Shown piece after piece: positions 46,454 to 57,697 of a DNA stretch of 64,000 nucleotides. Source of the stretch: Amblyomma americanum (taxonomy: Eukaryota; Arthropoda; Arachnida; Ixodida; Ixodidae). A program made the position numbers and the translations under genes. The stretch spans positions 372,001-436,000 of the forward strand of contig NW_027526507.1 of assembly GCF_052857255.1 (NCBI RefSeq). Direction: 5' to 3'. The stretch's first letter is position 1; each line of letters starts with the position of its first letter. The notes under the pieces were generated by a model. It saw only the letters and a list, made by a program, of their open reading frames with translations, searched no databases and was not told the DNA's origin.

Positions 46454-49400
46454 GTTGTTTTGACCCGGAATACAAGTTTTCCTCCAGTTCTGAGAGAAAA
46501 AGTTTACAGGTCTCGTCTACTCTTCGACGACTTGTAAAATCGATGTTCGTGAATCTCGCTAGTTTCAATCTAAAACGATGTATCCCGGTGTTTTGAGCCG
46601 GAATACAAGTTTTCGCGCAGTTCTGAGATAAAAAGTTTAGAGCTTTCTCTCGTCTACTCTTCGACGACTTGTAAAATCGATGTTCGTGAATCTTGATAGT
46701 TTCAATCTAAAACGATGTATCCTGTTGTTTTCAGCCGGAATTCAAGTTTTCGCACTGTTCTGAGAAAAAAGTTTACACCTTTCTCTCGTCTACTCTTCGA
46801 CGACTTGTAAAATCGATGCTCGTGAATTTTGCTAGCTTCTATCTAAAACGATTTATCTCGTTGTTTTGAGCCGGAATACAAGTTTTCGCGCAGTTTTGAG
46901 AGAAAAAGTTTACACCTTTCTCTCGTCTGCTCTTCGACGACTTGTAAAATCGAAGTTCGTAAATCTCAGGAGTTTCGATCTAAAACGATGTATTCCGTTG
47001 TATTGGGCTGGAATACAAGTTTTCCCGCAGTTCTGAGAGAAAACGTTTACAGCTCTCTCTCGTCTACACTTCGACGACTTGTAAAATCGATGTTCGTGAA
47101 TCTCGCTAGTTTCGATCTTAACGATTTATCTCGTTGTTTTGAGCCGGAATACAAGTTTTCGCGCAGTTCTGAGATAAAAAGTTTACACCTTTCTCTCGTC
47201 GGCTCTTCGACGACTTGTAAAATCGAAGTGCGTAAATCTCGCTAGTTTCGATCTAAAACGATGTATCCCGTTGTTTTGACCCGGAATACAAGTTTTCCTC
47301 CAGTTCTGAGAGAAAAAGTTTACAGGTCTCGTCTACTCTTCGACGACTTGTAAAATCGATGTTCGTGAATCTCGATAGTTTCGATCTAAAACGATGTATC
47401 CCGGTGTTTTGAGCCGGAATACCAGTTTTCGCGCAGTTCTGAGATAAAAAAGTTTAGAGCTTTCTCTCGTCTACTCTTCGACGACTTGTCAAATCGATGT
47501 TCGTGAATCTCGATAGTTTCGATCTAAAACGATGTATCCCGTTTTTTTGAGCCGGAATACAAGTTTTCGCGCAGTTCTGAGAGAAAAAGTTTACAGCTCT
47601 CTCTCGTCTACTCTTCGACGACTTGTAAAATCAATGTTCGTGAATCTCGCTAGTTTCGATCTAAAACGATGTATCCCGTTGTTTTGAGCCGGAATACAAG
47701 TTTTCGCGCAGTTCTGAGAGAAAGAGTTTATACCTTTCTCTCGTCTACTCTTCGACGACTAGTAAAATCGATGTTCGTGAATCTCGCTTGTTTCGATCTA
47801 AAACGATGTATACCGTTGTTTTGAGCCGGAATACAAGTTTTCGTGCAGTTCTAAGAGAAAAAGTTTATACCTTTTTCTCGTCTACTCTTCGACGACTAGT
47901 AAAATCGATGCTCGTGAATTTTGCTAGTTTCGATGTAAAACGATGTATCTCGTTGTTTTGAGCCGGAATACAAGTTTTCGCGCAGTTCTGAGTGAAAAAG
48001 CTTACAGCTCTCTCTCGTCTACTCTTCGACGACTTGTAAAATCGAAGTGCGTAAATCTCGCTAGTTTCGATCTAAAACAATGTATCCCGTTGTTTTGACC
48101 CGGAATACAAGTTTTCCTCCAGTTCTGAGAGAAAAAGTTTACAGGTCTCGTCTACTCTTCGACGACTTGTAAAATCGATGTTCGTGAATCTCGCTAGTTT
48201 CGATCTAAAACGATGTATCCCGGTGTTTTGAGCCGGAATACAAGTTTTCGCGCAGTTCTGAGATAAAAAGTTTAGAGCTTTCTCTCGTCTACTCTTCGAC
48301 GACTTGTAAAATCGATGTTCGTGAATCTCGATAGTTTCAATCTAAAATGATGTATCCCGTTGTTTTCAGCCGGAATTCAAGTTTTCGCACTGTTCTGAGA
48401 AAAACGTTTACACCTTTCTCTCGTCTACTCTTCGACGACTTGTAAAATCGATGCTCGTGAATTTTGCTAGCTTCTATCTAAAACGATTTATCTCGTTGTT
48501 TTGAGCCGGAATACAAGTTTTCGCGCAGTTCTGAGAGAAAAAGTTTACACCTTTCTCTCGTCTGCTCTTCGACGACTTGTAAAATCGAAGTTCGTAAATC
48601 TCAGGAGTTTCGATCAAAAACGATGTATTCCGTTGTATTGGGCTGGAATACAAGTTTTCCCGCAGTTCTGAGAGAAAACGTTTACAGCTCTCTCTCGTCT
48701 ACACTTCGACGACTTGCAAAATCGATGTTCGTGAATCTCGCTAGTTTCGATCTAAAACGATGTATCCGTTGTTTTGAGCCGGAATACAAGTTTTCGCGCA
48801 GTTCTGAGATAAAGTTTAGAGCTTTCTCTCGTCTACTCTTCGACGACTTGTAAAATCGATGTTCGTGAATCTCGATAGTTTCGATCTAAAACGATGTATC
48901 CCGTTATTTTGATCCGAAATACAAGTTTTCGCGCAGTTCTGAGAGAAAAAGTTTACAGCTCTTTCTCGTCTACTCTTCGACGACTTGTAAAATCAATGTT
49001 CGTGAATCTCGCTAGTTTCGATCTAAAACGATGTATCCCGTTGTTTTGAGCCGGAATACAAGTTTTCGCGCAGTTCTGAGAGAAAAAGTTTATACCTTTC
49101 TCTCGTCTACTCTTCGACGACTAGTAAAATTGATGTTCGTGAATCTCGCTTGTTTCGATCTAAAACGATGTATCCCGTTGTTTTGAGCCGGAATACAAGT
49201 TTTCGTGCAGTTCTAAGAGAAAAAGTTTATACCTTTTTCTCGTCTACTCTTCGACGACTTGTAAAATCGAAGTGCGTAAATCTCGCGAGTTTCGATCTAA
49301 AACGATGTATCCCGTTGTTTTGACCCGGAATACAAGTTTTCCTCCAGTTCTGAGAGAAAACGTTTACAGGTCTCGTCTACTCTTCGACGACTTGTAAAAT

Positions 49401-50254
49401 CGATGTTCGTGAATCTCGCTAGTTTCAATCTAAAACGATGTATCCCGGTGTTTTGAGCCGGAATACAAGTTTTCGCGCAGTTCTGAGATAAAAAGTTTAG
49501 AGCTTTCTCTCGTCTACTCTTCGACGACTTGTAAAATCTATGTTCGTGAATCTCGATAGTTTCAATCTAAAACGATGTATCCCGTTGTTTTCAGCCGGAA
49601 TTCAAGTTTTCGCACTGTTCTGAGAAAAAAGTTTACACCTTTCTCTCGTCTACTCTTCGACGACTTGTAAAATCGATGCTCGTGAATTTTGCTAGCTTCT
49701 ATCTAAAACGATTTATCTCGTTGTTTTGAGCCGGAATACAAGTTTTCGCGCAGTTCTGAGAGAAAAAGTTTACACCTTTCTCTCGTCTGCCCTTCGACGA
49801 CTTGTAAAATCGAAGTTCGTAAATCTCAGGAGTTTCGATCTAAAACGATGTATTCCGTTGTATTGGGCTGGAATACAAGTTTTCCCGCAGTTCTGAGAGA
49901 AAACGTTTACAGCTCTCTCTCGTCTACACTTCGACGACTTGTAAAATCGATGTTCGTGAATCTCGCTAGTTTCGATCTAAAACGATGTATCCCGTTGTTT
50001 TGAGCCGGAATACAAGTTTTCGCGCAGTTCTGAGATAAAACGTTTACACCTTTCTCTCGTCGGCTCTTCGACGACTTGTAAAATCGAAGTGCGTAAATCT
50101 TGCTAGTTTCGATCTAAAACGATGTATCCCGTTGTTTTGACCCGGAATACAAGTTTTCCTCCAGTTCTGAGAGAAAATTTTACAGGTCTCGTCTACTCTT
50201 CGACGACTTGTAAAATCGATGTTCGTGAATCTCGCTAGTTTCAATCTAAAACGA
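46454..50254 (+). repeat. Partly ordered monomers, 9- and 12-monomer spacings
   Basis: About 28 monomers. The TTGTATTGGGCTGG landmark occurs at 46988, 48623 and 49848, spacings of 1635 and 1225 bp. The GATAAAAAGTTTAGAGC, TTTTCAGCCGGAATTC and GCTAGCTTCTATC series recurs at about 46628, 48262 and 49488. Private changes (CCTGTTGTTTTC, AAAATGATG, GATCTTAACG, CTTGTCAAATC, CAAAACTTGC-like variants) are more frequent than in the large domain. No gene. Confidence 0.72.
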
Positions 50255-52701
50255 TGTATCCTGGTGTTTTGATCCGGAATACAAGTTTTCGCGCAGTTCT
50301 GAGATAAAAAAGTTTAGAGCTTTCTCTCGTCTACTCTTCGACGACTTGTAAAATCGATGTTCATGAATCTCGATAGTTTCGATCTAAAACGATGTATCCC
50401 CTTATTTTGAGCCGGAATACAAGTTTTCGCGCAGTTCTGAGAGAAAAAGTTTACAGCTCTCTCTCGTCTACTCTTCGACGACTTGTAAAATCGATGCTCG
50501 TGAATTTTGCTAGCTTCTATCTAAAACGATTTATCTCGTTGTTTTGAGCCGGAATACAAGTTTTCGCGCAGTTCTGAGAGAAAAAGTTTATACCTTTCTC
50601 TCGTCTACTCTTCGACGACTAGTAAAATCGATGTTCGTGAATCTCGCTTGTTTCGATCTAAAACGATGTATCCCGTTGTTTTGAGCCGGAATACAAGTTT
50701 TCGTGCAGTTCTAAGAGAAAAAGTTTATACCTTTTTCTCGTCTACTCTTCGACGACTAGTAAAATCGATGCTCGTGAATTTTGCTAGTTTCGATGTAAAA
50801 CGATGTATCTCGTTGTTTTGAGCCGGAATACAAGTTTTCGCGCAGTTCTGAGAGAAAAAGCTTACAGCTCTCTCTCGTCTACTCTTCGACGACTTGTAAA
50901 ATCGAAGTGCGTAAATCTCGCTAGTTTCGATCTAAAACCATGTATCCCGTTGTTTTGACCCGGAATACAAGTTTTCCTCCAGTTCTGAGAGAAAACGTTT
51001 AGAGGTCTCGTCTACTCTTCGACGACTTGTAAAATCGATGTACGTGAATCTCGCTAGTTTCAATCTAAAACGATGTATCCCGTTGTTTTGAGCAGGAATA
51101 GAAGTTTTCGCGCAGTTCTGAGATAAAAAAGTTTAGAGCTTTCTCTCGTCTACTCTTCGACGACTTGTAAAATCGATGTTCGTGAATCTCGATAGTTTTG
51201 ATCTAAAACGATGTATCCCGGTGTTTTGAGCCGGAATACAAGTTTTCGCGCAGTTCTGAGATAAAAAAGTTTAGAGCTTTCTCTCGTCTACTCTTCGACG
51301 ACTTGTAAAATCGATGTTCGTGAATCTCGATAGTTTCGATCTAAAACGATGTATCCCGTTTTTTTGAGCCGGAATACAAGTTTTCGCGCAGTTCTGAGAG
51401 AAAAAGTTTACAGCTCTCTCTCGTCTACTCTTCGACGACTTGTAAAATCAATGTTCGTGAATCTCGCTAGTTTCGATGTAAAACAATGTATCCCGTTGTT
51501 TTGAGCCGGAATACAAGTTTTCGCGCAGTTCTGAGAGAAAAAGTTTATACCTTTCTCTCGTCTACTCTTCGACGACTTGTAAAATCGATGTTCGTGAATC
51601 TCGCTAGTTTCAATCTAAAGCGATGTATCCCGGTGTTTTGAGCCGGAATACAAGTTTTCGCGCAGTTCTGAGATAAAAAAGTTAGGAGCTTTCTCTCGTC
51701 TACTCTTCGACGACTTGTAAAATCGATGTTCGTGAATCTCGATAGTTTCGATCTAAAACGATGTATCCCGTTGTTTTCAGCCGGAATTCAAGTTTTCGCA
51801 CTGTTCTGAGAAAAAAGTTTACACCTTTCTCTCGTCTACTCTTCGACGACTTGTAAAATCGATGCTCGTGAATTTTGCTAGCTTCTATCTAAAACGATTT
51901 ATCTCGTTGTTTTGAGGCGGAATACTAGTTTTCGCGCAGTTCTGAGAGGAAAAGTTTACACCTTTCTCTCGTCTGCTCTTCGACGACTTGTAAAATCGAA
52001 GTTCGTAAATCTCAGGAGTTTCGATCTAAAACGATGTATTCCGTTGTATTGGGCTGGAATACAAGTTTTCCCGCAGTTCTGAGAGAAAACGTTTACAGCT
52101 CTCTCTCGTCTACACTTCGACGACTTGTAAAATCGATGTTCGTGAATCTCGCTAGTTTCGATCTAAAACGATGTATCCGTTGTTTTGAGCCGGAATACAA
52201 GTTTTCTCGCAGTTCTGAGATAAAAAGTGTACACCTTCCTCTCGTCGGCTCTTCGACGACTTGTAAAATCGATGCTCGTGATATTTGCTAGTTTCGATCT
52301 AAAACAATGTATCCCGTTGTTTCGAGCCGGAATACAAGTTTTCGCGCAGTTCTGAGAGAAAACGTTTACACCTTCTCTCGTCTACTCTTCGACGACTAGT
52401 AAAATCGATGTTCGTGAATCTCGCTAGTTTCGATCTAAAACGATGTATCCCGTTGTTTTCATCCGGAATTCAAGTTTTCGCGCAGTTCCGAGAGAAAAAG
52501 TTTACAGCGCTCTCTCGTCTACTCTTCGACGACTTGTAAAATCGAAGTGCATAAATCTCGCTAGTTTCGATCTAAAACGATGTATCCCGTAGTTTTGAGC
52601 CGGAATACAAGTTTTCGTGCAGTTCTGAGAGAAAACGTTTACACCTTTCGTCTACTCTTCGACGACTAGTAAAATCGATGCTCGTGAATTTTGCTAGTTT
52701 C

Positions 52702-52917
52702 GATCTAAAACGATGTATCCCGTTGTTTTGACCCGGAATACAAGTTTTCACGCAGTTCTGAAAGAAAAACTTTATACCTTTCTCTCGTCTACTCTTCGAC
52801 GACTAGTAAAATTGATGCTCGTGAATCTCGCTTGTTCTGAGAGAAAAAGTTTACACCTTTCTCTCGTCTGCTCTTCGACGACTTGTAAACTCAACGCTCG
52901 TGAATTTTGCTACTTTC
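52702..52917 (+). repeat. Fused monomer pair with 58-bp deletion
   Basis: The interval between two GATCTAAAAC starts is 216 bp instead of 274. At 52836/52837 the sequence jumps from CTCGCTTGTT directly to CTGAGAGAAAAAG, so the last 2 bp of one monomer and the first 56 bp of the next are missing. GTT is present on both sides of the lost segment in normal copies, a 3-bp microhomology. The same fusion is present in superblock 2 at about 60412, so the deletion preceded the superblock duplication. Confidence 0.9.
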
Positions 52918-53670
52918 GATCTAAAACGATGTATCCCGTTGTTTTCAGCCGGAATACAAGTTTTCGTGCAGTTCTGAGAGAAAAAGCTTACATCTTTCTC
53001 TAATCTGCTCTTCGACGACTTGTAAAATCGAAGTTCGTAAATCTCGGTAGTTTCGATCTAAAAAGATGTATCCCGTTGTATTGGGCTGGAATACAAGTTT
53101 TCCCGCAGTTCTGATAGAAAACGTTTATACCTTGCTCTCGTCTACTCTTCGACGACAAGTAAAATCGATGTTCGTGAATCTCGCTTGTTTCGATCTTAAA
53201 CGATGTATCCCGTTGTTTTGAGCCGGAATACAAGTTTTCGCGCAGTTCTGAGAGAAAAAGTTTACACCTTTCTCTCGTCTGCTCTTCGACGACTTGTAAA
53301 ATCGAAGTTCGTAAATCTGAGGAGTTTCGATCTAAAACGATGTATTCCGTTGTATTGGGCTGGAATACAAGTTTTCCCGCAGTTCTGAGAGAAAACGTTT
53401 ACAGCTCTCTCTCGTCTACACTTCGACGACTTGTAAAATCGATGCTCGTGATATTTGCTAGTTTGGATATAAAACAATGTATCCCGTTGTTTCGAGCCGG
53501 ACTACAAGTTTTCGCGCAGTTCTGAGAGAAAAAGTTTACACCTTCTCTCGTCTACTCTTCGACGACTTGTAAAATCAAATTTCCTAAATCTCGCTAGTTT
53601 TGATCTAAAACGATGTATCCCATTGTTTTGAGCCGGAATACAAGTTTTCGTGCAGTTCTGAGAGAAAAAG

Positions 53671-55302
53671 TTTACACCTATCTCTCGTCTACTCTTCGAC
53701 GACTTGTAAAATCGATGCTCGTGAATTTTGCTAGTTTCGATCTAAAACGATGTATCTCGTTGTTTTGAGCCGGAAAACAAGTTTTCGCGCAGTTCTGAGA
53801 TAAAAAGTTTACACCTTTCTCTCGTCGGCTCTTCGATGACTTGTAAAATCGAAGTGCGTAAATCTCGCTAGTGTCGATCTAAAACGATGTATTCCGTTGT
53901 TTTGACCCGGAATACAAGTTTTCCTCCAGTTCTGAGAGAAAAAATTTACAGGTCTCGTCTACTCTTCGACGACTTGTAAAATCGATGTTCGTGAATCTCG
54001 ATAGTTTCGATCTAAAACGATGTATCCCGGTGTTTTGAGCCGGAATACCTGTTTTCGCGCAGTTCTGAGATAAAAAAGTTTAGAGCTTTCTCTCGTCTAC
54101 TCTTCGACGACTTGTAAAATCGATGTTCGTGAATCTCGATAGTTTCGATCTAAAACGATGTATCCCGTTTTTTTGAGCCGGAATACAAGTTTTCGCGCAG
54201 TTCTGAGAGAAAAAGTTTACAGCTCTCTCTCGTCTACTCTTCGACGACTTGTAAAATCAATGTTCGTGAATCTCGCTAGTTTCGATCTAAAACGATGTAT
54301 CCCGTTGTTTTGAGCCGGAATACAAGTTTTCGCGCAGTTCTGAGAGAAAAAGTTTATACCTTTCTCTCGTCTACTCTTCGACTAGTATAATCGATGTTCG
54401 TAAATCTCGCTTGTTTCGATCTAAAACGATGTATCCCGTTGTTTTGAGCCGGAATACAAGTTTTCGTGCAGTTCTGAGAGAAAAAGTTTACACCTATCTC
54501 TCGTCTACTCTTCGACGACTTGTAAAATCGATGCTCGTGAATTTTGCTAGTTTCGATCTAAAACGATGTATCTCGTTGTTTTGAGCCGGAAAACAAGTTT
54601 TCGCGCAGTTCTGAGATAAAAAGTTTACACCTTTCTCTCGTCGGCTCTTCGATGACTTGTAAAATCGAAGTGCGTAAATCTCGCTAGTGTCGATCTAAAA
54701 CGATGTATTCCGTTGTTTTGACCCGGAATACAAGTTTTCCTCCAGTTCTGAGAGAAAAAGTTTACAGGTCTCGTCTACTCTTCGACGACTTGTAAAATCG
54801 ATGTTCGTGAATCTCGATAGTTTCGATCTAAAACGATGTATCCCGGTGTTTTGAGCCGGAATACCTGTTTTCGCGCAGTTCTGAGATAAAAAAGTTTAGA
54901 GCTTTCTCTCGTCTACTCTTCGACGACTTGTAAAATCGATGTTCGTGAATCTCGATAGTTTCGATCTAAAACGATGTATCCCGTTTTTTTGAGCCGGAAT
55001 ACAAGTTTTCGCGCAGTTCTGAGAGAAAAAGTTTACAGCTCTCTCTCGTCTACTCTTCGACGACTTGTAAAATCAATGTTCGTGAATCTCGCTAGTTTCG
55101 ATCTAAAACGATGTATCCCGTTGTTTTGAGCCGGAATACAAGTTTTCGCGCAGTTCTGAGAGAAAAAGTTTATACCTTTCTCTCGTCTACTCTTCGACTA
55201 GTATAATCGATGTTCGTAAATCTCGCTTGTTTCGATCTAAAACGATGTATCCCGTTGTTTTGAGCCGGAATACAAGTTTTCGTGCAGTTCTAAGAGAAAA
55301 AG
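53671..55302 (+). repeat. 6-monomer tandem duplication (816 bp x 2)
   Basis: TTTACACCTATCTC occurs at 53671 and 54487, an offset of 816 bp. The copies share GGAAAACAAG, CTTCGATGACTTG, GCTAGTGTCGATC, GGAATACCTGTTTTC, CCCGTTTTTTTGAGCC and the 3-bp-shortened TTCGACTAGTATAATC. The second copy leaves the pattern near 55291 (TCTAAGAG in place of TCTGAGAG). Superblock 2 has only one copy, at about 61247-62062. Confidence 0.87.
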
Positions 55303-55551
55303 TTTATACCTTTTTCTCGTCTACTCTTCGACGACCAGTAAAATCGATGCTCGTGAATTTTGCTGGTTTCGATGTAAAACGATGTATCTCGTTGTTTTGA
55401 GCCGGAATACAAGTTTTCGCGCAGTTCTGATAGAAAAAGCTTACAGCTCTCTCTCGTCTACTCTTCGACGACTTGTAAAATCGAAGTGCGTAAATCTCGC
55501 TAGTTTCGATCTAAAACAATGTATCCCGTTGTTTTGACCCGGAATACAAGT

Positions 55552-56092
55552 TTTCCTCAAGTTCTGAGAGAAAAAGTTTACAGGTCTCGTCTACTCTTCG
55601 ACGACTTGTAAAATCGATGTTCGTGAATCTCGATAGTTTCGATCTAAAACGATGTATCCCGGTGTTTTGAGCCGGAATACCAGTTTTCGCGCAGTTCTGA
55701 GATAAAAAAGTTTAGAGCTTTCTCTCGTCTACTCTTCGACGACTTGTAAAATCGATGTTCGTGAATCTCGATAGTTTCGATCTAAAACGATGTATCCCGT
55801 TTTTTGAGCCGGAATACAAGTTTTCCTCCAGTTCTGAGAGAAAAAGTTTACAGGTCTCGTCTACTCTTCGACGACTTGTAAAATCGATGTTCGTGAATCT
55901 CGATAGTTTCGATCTAAAACGATGTATCCCGGTGTTTTGAGCCGGAATACCAGTTTTCGCGCAGTTCTGAGATAAAAAAGTTTAGAGCTTTCTCTCGTCT
56001 ACTCTTCGACGACTTGTAAAATCGATGTTCGTGAATCTCGATAGTTTCGATCTAAAACGATGTATCCCGTTTTTTTGAGCCGGAATACAAGT
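55552..56092 (+). repeat. Two-monomer duplication (270-271 bp)
   Basis: A 133-bp class monomer plus the following GATAAAAAAGTTTAGAGC monomer is repeated: CAGGTCTCGT is at 55581 and 55851, and GGAATACCAGTTTTC occurs twice. The copies differ by CCTCAAG against CCTCCAG and by the T run of CCCGTTTTTTGAG (six T at 55799, seven at the next copy). A parallel expansion is seen at 62341, 62611 and 62882. Confidence 0.8.
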
Positions 56093-57697
56093 TTTCGCGC
56101 AGTTCTGAGAGAAAAAGTTTACAGCTCTCTCTCGTCTACTCTTCGACGACTTGTAAAATCAATGTTCGTGAATCTCGCTAGTTTCGATCTAAAACGATGT
56201 ATCCCGTTGTTTTGAGCCGGAATACAAGTTTTCGTGCAGTTCTGAGAGAAAAAGTTTATACCTTTCTCTCGTCTACTCTTCGACTAGTAAAATCGATGTT
56301 CGTGAATCTCGCTTGTTTCGATCTAAAACGATGTATCCCGTTGTTTTCAGCCGGAATACAAGTTTTCGTGCAGTTCTGAGAGAAAAAGCTTACATCTTTC
56401 TCTAATCTGCTCTTCGACGACTTGTAAAATCGAAGTTCGTAAATCTCGGTAGTTTCGATCTAAAAAGATGTATCCCGTTGTATTGGGCTGGAATACAAGT
56501 TTTCCCGCAGTTCTGATAGAAAACGTTTATACCTTGCTCTCGTCTACTCTTCGACGACAAGTAAAATCGATGTTCGTGAATCTCGCTTGTTTCGATCTTA
56601 AACGATGTATCCCGTTGTTTTGAGCCGGAATACAAGTTTTCGCGCAGTTCTGAGAGAAAAAGTTTACACCTTTCTCTCGTCTGCTCTTCGACGACTTGTA
56701 AAATCGAAGTTCGTAAATCTCAGGAGTTTCGATCTAAAACGATGTATTCCGTTGTATTGGGCTGGAATACAAGTTTTCCCGCAGTTCTGAGAGAAAACGT
56801 TTACAGCTCTCTCTCGTCTACACTTCGACGACTTGTAAAATCGATGCTCGTGATATTTGCTAGTTTGGATCTAAAACAATGTATCCCGTTGTTTCGAGCC
56901 GGACTACAAGTTTTCGCGCAGTTCTGAGAGAAAAAGTTTACACCTTCTCTCGTCTACTCTTCGACGACTTGTAAAATCAAATTTCGTAAATCTCGCTAGT
57001 TTTGATCTAAAACGATGTATCCCATTGTTTTGAGCCGGAATACAAGTTTTCGTGCAGTTCTGAGAGAAAAAGTTTACACCTATCTCTCGTCTACTCTTCG
57101 ACGACTTGTAAAATCGATGTTCGTGAATCTCGATAGTTTCGATCTAAAACGATGTATCCCGGTGTTTTGAGCCGGAATACCTGTTTTCGCGCAGTTCTGA
57201 GATAAAAAAGTTTAGAGCTTTCTCTCGTCTACTCTTCGACGACTTGTAAAATCGATGTTCGTGAATCTCGATAGTTTCGATCTAAAACGATGTATCCCGT
57301 TTTTTTGAGCCGGAATACAAGTTTTCGCGCAGTTCTGAGAGAAAAAGTTTACAGCTCTCTCTCGTCTACTCTTCGACGACTTGTAAAATCAATGTTCGTG
57401 AATCTCGCTAGTTTCGATCTAAAACGATGTATCCCGTTGTTTTGAGCCGGAATACAAGTTTTCGCGCAGTTCTGAGAGAAAAAGTTTATACCTTTCTCTC
57501 GTCTACTCTTCGACTAGTATAATCGATGTTCGTAAATCTCGCTTGTTTCGATCTAAAACGATGTATCCCGTTGTTTTGAGCCGGAATACAAGTTTTCGCG
57601 CAGTTCTGAGAGAAAAAGTTTACACCTTCTCTCGTCTACTCTTCGACGACTTGTAAAATCAAATTTCGTAAATCTCGCTAGTTTTGATTTAAAATGA

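Larger units (their letters stand above)
50255..57697 (+). repeat. Superblock 1 (~7443 bp)
   Basis: Starts at the private marker CCTGGTGTTTTGATCCGG (50260) and runs to where the marker returns (57703). Private markers repeated in superblock 2 include CCCCTTATTTTG, AAACCATGTATCC, GAGCAGGAATA, CTAAAGCGATG, GAGGCGGAATACTAG, TTTTCATCCGG, the truncated monomer, CGACAAGTAAAATC, GAGCCGGACTACAAG and CACCTATCTC. It carries a 6-monomer internal duplication (about 53671-55302) that superblock 2 lacks at the same place. Confidence 0.88.

Noticed and set aside
44000..50254. A single regular higher-order repeat over this region
   Set aside because: Landmark spacings are 822, 1228, 1635 and 1225 bp, and flanking monomers do not stay in register, so no one unit fits.
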